DNA of 22,450 bases from Actinomycetes bacterium (GCA_021811865.1 JAKAQB010000061.1:1-22450), one strand, 5' to 3'; positions 7,173 to 15,018 are shown, counted from the first letter of the stretch. The notes: generated from the letters alone by a model not told the origin. Numbers and translations are program-made.

Positions 7173-7823
7173 ATGATCAGCATCGTGGTCGTCGACGACC
7201 ATGCGGTGGTGCGGGAGGGTACGCGCGAGCTCCTTGAGCGGCACGACGGGATCGAGGTCATAGGCGAGGCAGGGAGCGCAGCCGAGGCAATCGACGCAGC
7301 CCGGAGGCGCGTCCCGACCGTCATGGTCGTCGACGTCGAGCTACCGGACATGAGCGGTATCGACGTCGTACGAGCTGTGGCAAAGTCTGGGCTGTCGACG
7401 CGGTGCCTGATGCTGTCGGCGCACGACCACACCGTCTACGTCTCCGAAGCCCTTGCAGCAGGTGCGGCAGGATACCTTCTGAAGACGGCTACCAGCGCAG
7501 AGCTCGTCGAGGCTGTCCGCTCGGTCGGCGCTGGAAACGTCGTGATCGACGGCGTCCTTTCACGGCACCTTCTCGGAGGGCGCGGCCGCTTCGGAAGCAA
7601 CGGTGGTGCTCGCGTGTCGCTCTCTGCGCGCGAGCTCGACGTGCTCCAGCTTCTTGTCCGTGGCCGGTCCAACAAGGAAGTCGCGGACGACCTCGATATC
7701 GGGATTCGTACGGTTGAGAGCTACGTCTCAGCCATTCTTCAAAAGCTCGGCGTCCGCTCACGTACCGAAGCGAGCCTGTACGCGATCGCGCACCACCTCG
7801 TGAGGCTCGACGGACTGAAGTGA
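7173..7823 (+). CDS. NarL/LuxR-family response regulator
   Basis: 216 residues. The receiver domain (about 1-120) has the acidic pair D8-D9, phospho-acceptor D54 (VVDVELPD), the switch Ser82 and Lys104 (LLKTATS). The C-terminal LuxR-type helix-turn-helix (about 148-210) reads ARELDVLQLLVRGRSNKEVA, then VESYVSAILQKLGVRSRTEA, typical of the NarL/FixJ group. It overlaps the kinase gene by four bases and is certainly its partner. It is transcribed away from the cupredoxin/NrfCD operon, so control of that operon through the shared intergenic region is the simplest reading. The signal is unknown. No strong Shine-Dalgarno sequence is visible in front of the ATG, so a leaderless or weakly translated message is possible. 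Confidence 0.95.
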   Translation: MISIVVVDDHAVVREGTRELLERHDGIEVIGEAGSAAEAIDAARRRVPTVMVVDVELPDMSGIDVVRAVAKSGLSTRCLMLSAHDHTVYVSEALAAGAAGYLLKTATSAELVEAVRSVGAGNVVIDGVLSRHLLGGRGRFGSNGGARVSLSARELDVLQLLVRGRSNKEVADDLDIGIRTVESYVSAILQKLGVRSRTEASLYAIAHHLVRLDGLK

Positions 7824-9286
7824 TCACGGAGCTCAACTCCCAACCGGTACACAGTCGAATACCGGTCCGTGACGTGTTCGCCCGCGTCTTCCATCCGCCG
7901 GTACGCGACCCGGCGTTCTGGATCGTCCAGGTCATGGTCCTGATCTGGGCCTTCGTTCACCTTGAGAGCGACCTCCATGGCTTCCTCGTCGGAACGGTCC
8001 TGCCGGAGGGCGCGCCCATCGACCTCCTGCTCATACCCATCGGTTACGCGGCGCTTCGCTACGGACTTTCTGGATCAGCCGCGACAGCGCTATGGGCGTT
8101 CATGCTCTGGACGCCGGACTTCCTGCTCTCTGACGACCGCGGACATCCCCAGCAGGACCTGGTACAGCTCGCGATCGTCGTCGCGGTTGCGCTCTTCGTG
8201 GGCCTCGAGATCGAGCGCGCCCACATCGAGCGAGCACGGGCTGAAGCCGCGGAGAAGGAGCGCCTCCTGAGTGCGTTGCACTACCAAATGCTGTTCGACC
8301 AGAACGCTTCGCCGATACTGCTCACCGACCAAGACGGAATCGTCACCGAGGCGAACCCGGCGGCGATCGCCCTCTGGCGTGAGGCTGTGGGCACGAACGC
8401 GGTCAACCTCATCGGGATCGCGAACGACGACCTCGGACGGAGCAGTCCTGCTGCCACGGTCGCACTGCGAAACGGCCATGACTACCGCGTGTCCGTCTCG
8501 CCGCTCCTCAGCACCGAGGGTCAGGCGCTTCACCAAGTAGTCCTCGACGACGTGACCGAAGAGCACCGAGCGGAGAGCGCGGCTCGCGCATGGGCAGGGG
8601 AGGTCCTGCGCGCCCAGGAGGAAGAGCGACGAAGGATTGCGCGCGAGATCCACGACGACCCCTTGCAGCGCCTCATACAACTCGCGCGCCGCATCGAGCC
8701 GCTCGACTCACCGGCTCCCGAGCCAGCTTCGCCCGAGGTGACACGCTGCACCGGAGTCCGGGGCGCACGCAACGAGCTGCTCGCGGTGGTGGCACAGCTA
8801 CGTGGAGTCGTACATGCGCTCCGCCCAGCGGGCCTTGAGCAACTCGGCCTCGTCGCCGCAGTGCGCGGAATGCTCGCGGACCTCGAGGAACACGGTCCGC
8901 TTGCAGCCGAGTTGACGGTGACGGGAAACGTCGAGCGGGGCCCGGCCCAAACGGAAGTCGGAGCTTTTCGCATCGTTCAGGAGGCGGTTCGAAACGTCGT
9001 CCACCACGCGCACGCGACGGTGCTGTCCGTCCAACTTCGCTATGGCGACGACTCCGTTGAGATCGTCGTCAGCGACAACGGCCGAGGCTTTCATAAGGAT
9101 GACTTCGAGCGGGATGGGGGTCGGCAGTTCGGGATTCTCGGCATGAGAGAGCGAGCAAGCCTGCTCGGAGGAACGTTCGCGGTGACCTCTTCGCCGTCGT
9201 GCGGAACGACTGTGGTCGCGAACCTCCCTCTCCAGGGTGTCTCCAAGACTGAAGCGTCAGCCGCTCGTGCAGTGTCCGCTGTTTGA
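7820..9286 (+). CDS. NarL-type sensor histidine kinase (membrane, PAS, HisKA_3, HATPase_c)
   Basis: 488 residues, GTG start overlapping the response regulator stop (GTGA). Three or four hydrophobic helices occupy residues 33-130 with very short outside loops, so sensing is probably within or at the membrane. A coiled linker leads to a PAS-like domain (about 150-250, LLTDQDGIVTEANPAAIALW). The phospho-acceptor is His278 in the HisKA_3 box (RRIAREIHDDPLQRL), with the H-D-D-x-L-Q pattern of the NarX/DesK group. The ATPase domain has an N box (EAVRNVVHHAHA), G1 (DNGRGF) and G2 (GILGMRERA), all intact. The acidic residue after His278 suggests the kinase may also be a phosphatase. It phosphorylates the adjacent regulator; given the context it may read quinone redox state or respiratory substrate, but this is only inferred. 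Confidence 0.95.
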   Translation: MITELNSQPVHSRIPVRDVFARVFHPPVRDPAFWIVQVMVLIWAFVHLESDLHGFLVGTVLPEGAPIDLLLIPIGYAALRYGLSGSAATALWAFMLWTPDFLLSDDRGHPQQDLVQLAIVVAVALFVGLEIERAHIERARAEAAEKERLLSALHYQMLFDQNASPILLTDQDGIVTEANPAAIALWREAVGTNAVNLIGIANDDLGRSSPAATVALRNGHDYRVSVSPLLSTEGQALHQVVLDDVTEEHRAESAARAWAGEVLRAQEEERRRIAREIHDDPLQRLIQLARRIEPLDSPAPEPASPEVTRCTGVRGARNELLAVVAQLRGVVHALRPAGLEQLGLVAAVRGMLADLEEHGPLAAELTVTGNVERGPAQTEVGAFRIVQEAVRNVVHHAHATVLSVQLRYGDDSVEIVVSDNGRGFHKDDFERDGGRQFGILGMRERASLLGGTFAVTSSPSCGTTVVANLPLQGVSKTEASAARAVSAV

Positions 9287-9481
9287 GAACCGGTTCATCG
9301 AGCTGTTGGGTGCCATCGCCGAGTCCCGGCCTCACGGGGCCCTGTTGCGGCCGCTTCCTCGGCGCGGCGCGGGTCCCGGCGTCGGGGTCCCGACACCCTC
9401 CGTTCCGCCTCCACTCCTCAGCGCCGCTGGCGCGATCGCCCCGCAGCCGGGGCGGTCCGCGAGCGACATGCAGGGGCCGCG

Positions 9482-10126
9482 TCAGGCGTGGTCCATCCTG
9501 CTCGGAGAGGGGGTACGCTCCGCGGTCGGCCCGCGAGAACGCGGGGGCAGGGTCGAGCTCACCTGGGCAAGTCCTTCGGCCAGGGTGGCGTTGAGCGCAG
9601 CGAGGGCCTCTTCGCTCTCTCCAGCTTCAAGCATCCAGCGGGCAGCCGCGACTTGCTGCACGATCGAGTCGCTCGCCTCGATCACCGCGTCCCGGGAGTC
9701 GCGCAACTCCTCAAGACGCCGCGCCTGGAGCCTGTAGGCCGCCTCGCGGCCGGCTACCGACTCGCCCAGGTGACCGACGAGGCCTCCTACCAGCGCCATC
9801 GCCAGCAGCGGTCCCACCCACCCCGTCACGTCGACGTCCCCTCTGGCACGGACAGTCTCCATCACCGCGAAGGCAGTGATGCCGAATCCTGCCGCAGCGA
9901 GGCCTCCTCGCCGCCCGAAGCGCAGCGCACTGAGCGCGATCGGTACTACATACAGGAGCGCTGCCGTCTGCCCGGCGCCGTCGACGAACCAGCGCAGCAC
10001 CGTGACCGCGACCAGCAACCCGACGATCACGCCCAGCGCCACGGCACGGGACCTTGGCGCGTAACGGCGCGAGAGGTCCAAGCCGCCCTTCCAGAGCCTG
10101 GCCGCCCAGCCCCTTCCCTCTGGCAT
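9482..10126 (-). CDS. Membrane sensor-like protein with DHp-like C-terminal helices but no kinase domain
   Basis: 214 residues from the ATG at 10126, chosen because AGGAGGGGG stands just upstream. About four hydrophobic segments occupy residues 27-130 (for example VALGVIVGLLVAVTVLRWFV and LLAMALVGGLVGHLGESVAG), resembling the compact membrane sensor halves of histidine kinases. A coiled-coil helix (RLQARRLEELRDSRDAVIEA) then leads into DSIVQQVAAARWMLEAGESE and a second helix ending in LPPRSRG. The pair of helices recalls the two-helix dimerisation region of some actinobacterial kinase-like proteins (D.IVQGL..A...L..G), but the His is absent (SDSIVQQ) and no ATPase domain follows. It converges on the histidine kinase gene. 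Possible roles: a kinase-dead modulator, or a redox/light sensor subunit. No specific family was assigned. Confidence 0.65.
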   Translation of the reverse strand: MPEGRGWAARLWKGGLDLSRRYAPRSRAVALGVIVGLLVAVTVLRWFVDGAGQTAALLYVVPIALSALRFGRRGGLAAAGFGITAFAVMETVRARGDVDVTGWVGPLLAMALVGGLVGHLGESVAGREAAYRLQARRLEELRDSRDAVIEASDSIVQQVAAARWMLEAGESEEALAALNATLAEGLAQVSSTLPPRSRGPTAERTPSPSRMDHA

Positions 10127-10744
10127 CGAAACCCCCTCCTGGTCGCTCGTCCACCAGCGGTAACAGACACCAGAGGGTAAGCACGAGGGACCTCGCGCCA
10201 CCAGGGACTTTCGTCCCCACCATGAGGGGCGCATCGCAACGAGGCGAGGCTGAGCGAAGACCTGTCGGTCCTACACCTTCGCCTTCATCTCCGCCTCCTC
10301 TCTCCACCTCCCCCTCACGTCGGAGAACCTGGCCGAGTCGGACGACGCCGACGAACGCCCGGCGCACCCGTCGCCACGCCGCGATGCGCGCGACGGCGTT
10401 CGGTGACCTCGACGGAGGGCTCGGCGACGCCGACCTCTGCGCGCTCGGCCCGGACGGCGAGCCCGGCGCCGAACACGCCGACCTCCCGCCGGCGAACGGC
10501 GGACCTGGGCTCCGCCGACTGCCTGGCGATCGCCGAGATCGTCCTCGGCGCCGGCGGCGAGTCGCTGGCCAAGGGCGCGGGCATCGGCTTGGCCGAGCCC
10601 ACCCTCGCGGCTCCTCGAGCGGCCTTGCCCGGCGGTCCGCCCGGGCGCTCGATCGGCGCAGGCTCCTGACCCTCTGGCGACGAAGCTGGCGGCCCGAGGA
10701 TGGGCGTCGCCGTGGCTCGTCGCCGACCTTCTCGCCAGTCGAGG
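10127..10744. other. 618-bp stretch without a supportable gene
   Basis: GC-rich sequence between two minus-strand genes. Several frames stay open on both strands, but they are compositionally biased (Arg/Pro/Ala-rich), overlap one another and have no ribosome-binding site or recognisable domain. The 10126 gene promoter should lie at its left edge. The stretch around 10500-10620 (plus strand, LGSADCLAIAEIVLGAGGES) looks slightly more protein-like and could be a remnant, but this was not identified. Confidence 0.4.
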
Positions 10745-11128
10745 TCAGCGTCCGCCCCGGGCGCGGTACTCCGAGGCGTCGTAGTGCAGCCTGAGCGAGC
10801 GGATCTTGCCGTCGGCGATCCGGAAGAACTCGGCGAAGCGAACGGATCCGCCGGGCAGCTCGGCGCCGTAGAGCACCGCAGCGCCGTCGTCGTCGGTCAC
10901 GCGCTCGAGGATGTGGATGCCCCGCACGACTCCCGCAAAGCCGGCAACGCCGCGGAGGAAGCCCTCCGCCCCGATCCTCGAACCGGCTATCGGGCCCTCG
11001 AAGGCGAGATCGTCAGCCAGGATCGCACGCAGTCGCTCCGGGTCGAACGACGAGGCGCCTCCCTCCAACAGCTCGTAGTAGGCCGTCACGACCTCCGTGA
11101 CGCCAGGGATGTCGGTGCCGGTGTCCAT
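10745..11128 (-). CDS. SnoaL-like (NTF2-fold) protein
   Basis: 127 residues from the ATG at 11128, which is preceded by GAGAGGAGAATCAC; an upstream in-frame start would run into the sigma-factor promoter and was rejected. The sequence has the small alpha-plus-beta cone pattern of SnoaL/NTF2-like proteins: an N-terminal helix with AYYELLEGG, a middle segment LADDLAFEGPIAGSRIGAEG, and a C-terminal strand pair with FAEFFRIADGKIRSLRLHYD. Family members are ligand-binding proteins or small isomerases/hydrolases, and activity cannot be told from sequence. It is divergent from an ECF sigma factor that itself carries a SnoaL-like domain. This neighbourhood is common for that sigma group, which suggests the protein belongs to its regulon. 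Confidence 0.8.
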   Translation of the reverse strand: MDTGTDIPGVTEVVTAYYELLEGGASSFDPERLRAILADDLAFEGPIAGSRIGAEGFLRGVAGFAGVVRGIHILERVTDDDGAAVLYGAELPGGSVRFAEFFRIADGKIRSLRLHYDASEYRARGGR

Positions 11129-11147
11129 GTGATTCTCCTCTCGTAGC

Positions 11148-11215
11148 TCCTGCCAGCTACGACACCACCCGGCCTCCGAACGGAACGGTCCCGCCTGGCT
11201 CGCAGCCTGGCAGGA
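11148..11215. promoter_or_regulatory. Inverted repeat in the SnoaL / ECF sigma divergent promoter
   Basis: A perfect 9-bp inverted repeat, TCCTGCCAG at 11148-11156 and CTGGCAGGA at 11207-11215, brackets the 94-bp divergent region. The right arm contains the AGGA that serves as ribosome-binding site for the sigma gene starting at 11223. It could be a pair of protein-binding half sites or pair in RNA and hide the ribosome-binding site. Function is inferred, and a chance repeat of this size is possible in such GC-rich DNA. Confidence 0.3.
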
Positions 11216-11222
11216 TTGGGGC

Positions 11223-12278
11223 ATGAGCGGGTCGCTGCTCGAGAGGGCCCGGTCCGGCGACCCCGAGGCATTCGGGGAGCTGACGGCGCCTTTCGGCCGG
11301 GAGCTGCACCTGCACTGCTACCGGATGCTCGGATCGGTCGCCGACGCCGACGACCTCCTGCAAGAGACGATGCTCGCCGCCTGGCAGGGCATCGCAGGCT
11401 TCGCCGGCCGGTCGTCGCTACGGACCTGGCTCTACCGCATCGCCACCAACCGCTGCCTCAACGCCATCCGCGCCACCCGACGGCGACCGCCACCAGCGCC
11501 ACTCCCCCCGTTCGAGCCACCCGAGCCCACCGGGCACAGCGACGTCACCTGGCTCCAGCCATACCCCGACGCCTGGCTCGACCCCACCCCCGGACCCTCG
11601 GCCCGCTACCAGACCCGAAACGCCATCCGCCTCGGCTTCATCACCGCCCTCCAGCGCCTCCCGCCCCGCCAGACCGCTGCGGTGGTCCTCTGCGACGTGC
11701 TCGACTTCTCCCTCGCCGAGGCCGCCGCCATGATCGACACCAGCCCTACCGCGGTCAAAGGGCTCCTGCAGCGCGCCCGGGCCTCCCTCGAGCACCAACA
11801 CGCCAGCGGCGACGACCCGGTCCACGAGCCGGGCTCACCAGCCGAAGCCGATCTGGCCCGACGCTTCGCCGACGCCTACAGCACCGACGACATCGACACC
11901 CTGGTCGCGCTGCTGAGCGACGAGGCCTGGCTCACCATGCTCCCCGCTCCCCACGAGTACCGCGGCCCGACCGCCATCGCCGCCTTCCTCCATGCGAGCG
12001 CCACCGGACGAGCAGGCCGCCGCTTCCAGCTGGTGCCCACCCGAGCCAACACGCAACCGGCGTTCGCCTGCTACCTCGGAGATCTCGAGCACCCAAGGGC
12101 ACAGCCGGCCGGGATGGTCGTGCTCACCCTCGCCGGCGCCCGCATCGCCGCCATCACCCGATTCCTCGAACCTCCCCGTCGCAGCGACGTCCCGGCAGTG
12201 ACCGACAACGAGAGCTGCGAGGCACAGGGTCGGCTGCCGGCGGCCATTCCACGTACGCGTGTCATCGGCGCTTCCTGA
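11223..12278 (+). CDS. ECF RNA polymerase sigma factor with C-terminal SnoaL-like domain (SigG/TIGR02960-like)
   Basis: 351 residues. Sigma region 2 (about 10-80) includes CYRMLGSVADADDLLQETML and the region 2.4 stretch SSLRTWLYRIATNRCLNAIR. Region 4 (about 135-190) has ALQRLPPRQTAAVVLCDVLD and a helix-turn-helix around FSLAEAAAMIDTSPTAVKGL. A SnoaL-like domain (about 205-320) follows, as in the SigG/SigX5 type, where the C-terminal domain regulates sigma activity in place of an anti-sigma factor; accordingly no anti-sigma gene is adjacent. The usual family ending after FLDP (F.RFGLP) is missing; here FLEP is followed by an unrelated tail of about 35 residues, so the 3' end may have been altered by rearrangement next to the decayed region. 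AGGA precedes the ATG. It probably controls itself and the divergent SnoaL gene. Confidence 0.92.
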   Translation: MSGSLLERARSGDPEAFGELTAPFGRELHLHCYRMLGSVADADDLLQETMLAAWQGIAGFAGRSSLRTWLYRIATNRCLNAIRATRRRPPPAPLPPFEPPEPTGHSDVTWLQPYPDAWLDPTPGPSARYQTRNAIRLGFITALQRLPPRQTAAVVLCDVLDFSLAEAAAMIDTSPTAVKGLLQRARASLEHQHASGDDPVHEPGSPAEADLARRFADAYSTDDIDTLVALLSDEAWLTMLPAPHEYRGPTAIAAFLHASATGRAGRRFQLVPTRANTQPAFACYLGDLEHPRAQPAGMVVLTLAGARIAAITRFLEPPRRSDVPAVTDNESCEAQGRLPAAIPRTRVIGAS

Positions 12279-12610
12279 CGGGCCCAGGCGAGGCACCCGT
12301 CCGGAGGCCCGGGCTACGGTGTCGACGGCCAGCAGATACTGCCCGTTGGCGGCCACTTGAACGAGACCAGCGACGGCCACGCTCCGTGCGGATTGGCACG
12401 GTGGCACGGCAGGAATTCCTGCGAGATGGTGCTCCCTGCCGAGTATGCGCTGGCCTGAGCGCCTCGCCCGGAGGACCTGGCGACGCTCCGAACGGCCCGG
12501 TCTGCGTGGCCCGCCCGTCGATGCCGGATGCCGCCGCGTCATCGCCGACCGTGTCGCATTGCCAACTGACTGCCGCCACGGATAAGGGCACGTGTGAAGC
12601 TCCGGGAGCG
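12279..12610. other. 332-bp stretch without a recognisable gene, probably decayed DNA
   Basis: No frame combines a start, ribosome-binding site and recognisable domain. It lies between the altered end of the sigma gene and a gene remnant, and contains a small palindrome (GCAGGAATTCCTGC, 12409-12422). Best regarded as remnant or spacer sequence. Confidence 0.4.
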
Positions 12611-12918
12611 TCACCTGCGCGTGAGGTACGCGTGCGCCACTCCGCCCCGGCAGTCCAGCCGTGCGCACGAGTACCGGGCCATGAACGACTGAGGATCATC
12701 GAACAACCGCTCGCCGGAGCCCAAGAGGACCGGCGCGATGGCAAGGTGCAGGTGTCGCCCCCGTCCTGCCCGAGCATCGACCGCATCGAGGCGGTCTGGA
12801 AGATCCAATCGTGCAGCTGGAGCCCATTCTCGCCGAGCGGCTGCTCCACCCCCTGATTGGGGCCGGCTGCATAGCCGTCGAGCGAGAGCGTGAAGTTGTG
12901 AACGCGAAGTCGCGCCAT
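12611..12918 (-). pseudogene. Dihydrofolate reductase family (RibD C-terminal-like) remnant, internally deleted and frameshifted
   Basis: The N-terminus begins at the ATG at 12918: MARLRVHNFTLSLDGYAAGP, then ENGLQLHDWIFQTASMRSML, a textbook start for actinobacterial DHFR-family proteins (SLDGYAAGP plus LH.W.F.T). About 54 codons on, the homology jumps and changes frame to the family C-terminus, HLHLAIAPVLLGSGERLFDD to AHAYLTRR, ending at 12611. A full protein has about 200 residues; here about 100 remain and the central NADPH-binding and substrate segment is gone, with a frame change at the junction near 12750. The product cannot be functional. The relic marks the edge of a deletion-prone zone that also contains a truncated DUF998 gene. 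Confidence 0.85.
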
Positions 12919-13102
12919 GGGACGAACGCTACCTGCGGGAGCCCGTCGCAGATCGCCTCTTGCGGCGCTTGCCGGGGCTGGATGGACCGGTGCCATCGGC
13001 AGCACCGGGCGACGCGGTCTTGCGTGATGCACAGCCCGCGTGCAGCGCCTCTTGACGGCATCCAACTGCCGCTCGGCCGCGGTGGGAGGCATGCTTGCGC
13101 TG

Positions 13103-13591
13103 ATGAGCAACGGCAGCGAGGCCACTCGGTCGATCTCACGAGAGGCTGCATGCGGGGTGGTTGCTGGGCCGCTGTTCGTGGCGACCTTCGCCGCGATCGG
13201 AGCAGCTCGCTCCGGTCATGACTGGCGACGCCACGCCCTGAGCTCGCTCGCCTGCGGCCGCGAGGGTTGGCCACAGCGCGCGAACGTCATCGTCACGGGG
13301 ATCCTCTACTGCGTCGCGGCTCGCGGCTTGGGGCACGCCCCCAGGCGCGTCGTCGGACCGCGGCTGGTTCCCGCGCTGGTCGGCGCGGCTGGTGCCGGAT
13401 TGATCGGCTCGGGGCTCTTCGTCACCGATCCGGTCGCTGGCTCTCCTCCGCCCGCGGTCGGCGCGGAAGAGGGCTCCGGTGGCGGAGCGTCCGCTCGACG
13501 GACAGCGGCATCACCTACTCGGGCGCGCCCCGTCCGGTGCGGGAAGAGGTGCAGAAGCTGCGGGACGAGATCGCCCGCCGGACCCGGCTGA
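13103..13591 (+). pseudogene. DUF998 membrane protein, 3'-truncated and fused to foreign sequence
   Basis: From the ATG at 13103 (GGGAGG 13 bp upstream; another ATG at 13091 is too close to it) the protein matches the DUF998 pattern: a helix with GPLFVATFAAIGAAR, then HDWRRHALSSLACGREGWPQ, ANVIVTGILYC and the helix ending SGLFVTDPVAGSPP. DUF998 proteins are about 200 residues with six helices; homology stops near residue 120 (about 13460). The frame then runs through Gly/Ser/Arg-rich sequence unrelated to the family until a stop at 13591, overlapping the next gene in another frame. The missing half, which would contain three helices, points to a deletion or recombination junction at about 13455-13500. 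Function of intact homologues is unknown. Confidence 0.75.
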
Positions 13592-14055
13592 CCCGCGAGC
13601 AGATCGCACGGGCGGTCGGAGTGGATCGACGGTCGTTGAGCGACTGGGTCAAAGGCGGGGCGACGCCGAGTACGGAGAAGCTGGAGCGACTCCAGATCCT
13701 CGCCGACGTCGTCCGGGACATCGACGCCACGGAGCCGGGCCGCTCGACCGAGGTGGTCTTGCGTCGCTCCGGCGGCCAGGACCTTCTCGACCACATCGCG
13801 GCCGGCCATCTCCGCCACGCCCGCGACTGGCCGGTGTTCCAGGGGGCGGCGCCGTCGGTGACGATCGTGCACCGTCCGCCGGCGAAGCGACCCCTCCACC
13901 AGAAGGCGCTCGATGCGTATCTCCGAGGCGAGCTGCGTCAGCATGGCCGCGCGCCCGTGCTGCGGCCAGAGTCCGACTACGAGCAGGACCTTGCCGAGGC
14001 TGACCGGCTGATGCCCGCCGAGCCCGAGCGGAGGAGTCGCCGGGGCTACCGATGA
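13537..14055 (+). CDS. Helix-turn-helix protein, possibly N-terminally truncated
   Basis: 172 residues from the GTG at 13537; the frame continues upstream (STDSGITYSGAPRP looks native) without a better start, so the true 5' end may have been lost at the junction with the DUF998 gene. Residues about 1-55 form an XRE-like helix-turn-helix: LRDEIARRTRLTREQIARAV, then DRRSLSDWVKGGATPSTEKL. The C-terminal part, with RRSGGQDLLDHIAAGHLRHA, IVHRPPAKRPLHQKALDAYL and a basic end, belongs to no family I recognise. The stop overlaps the start of the next gene (ATGATGA), so the pair is co-translated, an arrangement seen in toxin-antitoxin pairs with the DNA-binding antitoxin first. That reading is only suggested by layout. 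Confidence 0.6.
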   Translation: MREEVQKLRDEIARRTRLTREQIARAVGVDRRSLSDWVKGGATPSTEKLERLQILADVVRDIDATEPGRSTEVVLRRSGGQDLLDHIAAGHLRHARDWPVFQGAAPSVTIVHRPPAKRPLHQKALDAYLRGELRQHGRAPVLRPESDYEQDLAEADRLMPAEPERRSRRGYR

Positions 14056-14159
14056 TGCGCGCCGAGGACTTCTACGAGTGGCACGAGCAGCCGCGGCAGG
14101 GGGACATCCTGCTGACGATCAAGAAATTCCCCCACCGTAGGGGCGGAACGAGCAGGTAA
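14052..14159 (+). pseudogene. Start of a gene coupled to the HTH gene, cut by the IS21-family element
   Basis: The ATG overlaps the preceding stop. Twenty or so native codons (MMRAEDFYEWHEQPRQGDIL) run up to the left end of the IS at 14113; translation continues about 15 codons into the IS end and stops at 14157-14159. The remainder is not found beyond the right end of the IS, where a serine recombinase fragment lies instead. The family was not recognised. Native sequence is only about 60 bp, so the call rests on the coupled start and the precise meeting with the IS end. Confidence 0.55.
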
Positions 14160-14196
14160 TTCCCCCACCGCTCGATCAGCTTCCCCCACCCGGTCC
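14113..14196 (+). repeat. Left end of IS21-family element: terminal repeat and three internal repeats
   Basis: The outer repeat starts TGACGATCAAGAAATTCCCC at 14113. Repeat units: AATTCCCCCACC at 14125-14136, the same 12 bp at 14158-14169, and TTCCCCCACCCGGTCC at 14181-14196. The third unit is an exact 16-bp inverted match to 20293-20308 at the right end. IstA initiation at 14244 lies shortly downstream, so these repeats may also overlap the transposase promoter. Confidence 0.88.
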
Positions 14197-14243
14197 TCCG
14201 ATCTGCAAGCTCTCCGACGTCCAGTCCGGACGGAGGAGACGAG

Positions 14244-15017
14244 ATGAGGAGGACGTTCACCGTGGTGGACATCGTTGAAGTCATGGCCCACTGGTATGCC
14301 GGGCGGTCCCAGCACGAGGTCGCCGCCAGCCTCGGCATCGACCGCAAGACCATCCGCAAGTACATAAGAGCGGCAGAGGAAGCCGGCGTGTCCCCCGGCG
14401 GGCCGCCGGTCTCGGAGGAGGAGTGGCGGGCCAAGGTCTGCACCTGGTTCCCGCAGCTGTACAACACCCGCCTTCACCGGCCGAGCTGGCCCGAGATCGC
14501 CCGGCACCACGAGGCGGTGGCCCGCGTGGTCGGCGTCGTCCCGGTCTCGGTCATCCACCAGCGCCTGGTCGACGAGGTGGGCCTCGAGGCCTCGGTGGCG
14601 AGCCTGCGCCGCTACGTGCGGGCTCACTTTCCCGCCGAGGTGCGCTCCGGGGACGTCGTTCTCTGGCGCCCGGAGGTCGAACCCGGTGCCGAAGCCCAGG
14701 TGGACTACGGCTACATGGGCACCTGGCTCGACCCGACCACCGGCACCAACCGCCGGGTGTGGGCCTTTTCCATGGTGCTGTCGTACTCAAGGCACCTGTT
14801 CGTCTACCCGACGCTGCGCATGGACGCGACCTCCTGGGTGGCCGCGCACGTCGCCGCCTTCCAGTTCTTCTCGGGCTGCGTGCAACGGGTGGTGATCGAC
14901 AACCTGCGCAACGGGGTGATCAAGCCCGACATCTACGACCCCAAGTTCAACCGGGCCTATGCCGAGCTCGCGGCCTTCTATCACGTGCTCATAGACCCCG
15001 CGAGGGCTTTTCATCCC
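14244..15017 (+). pseudogene. istA: istA, 5' part (IS21-family transposase, disrupted)
   Basis: Encodes residues 1-258 of the transposase. An N-terminal helix-turn-helix (about 9-45, DIVEVMAHWYAGRSQHEVAA then LGIDRKTIRKYIR) is followed by the integrase core with catalytic Asp154 (AQVDYGYMGTWLD) and Asp219 (VVIDNLRNGV). The reading frame then enters the inserted element at HP|RLSGQY and stops at 15038. The third catalytic residue, Glu, lies in the 3' part at 18478, so the insertion separates the DDE triad. GGAGGAGACGAG precedes the ATG. Joining 15017 to 18460 gives FHP-KDKPRIES in frame, the pattern common in intact IstA proteins, with a total of 517 residues. Confidence 0.93.
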
Positions 15018-15018
15018 C

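Noticed and set aside
9381..9394. GTCGGG-GT-CCCGAC palindrome between convergent genes as a terminator
   Set aside because: The loop is only two bases, the stem is six, and there is no T-tract; too weak to call in GC-rich DNA.
10054..10794. Long plus-strand open frames across the gap before the SnoaL gene
   Set aside because: Biased Arg/Pro composition, overlap with supported minus-strand genes, no ribosome-binding site and no recognisable domain.
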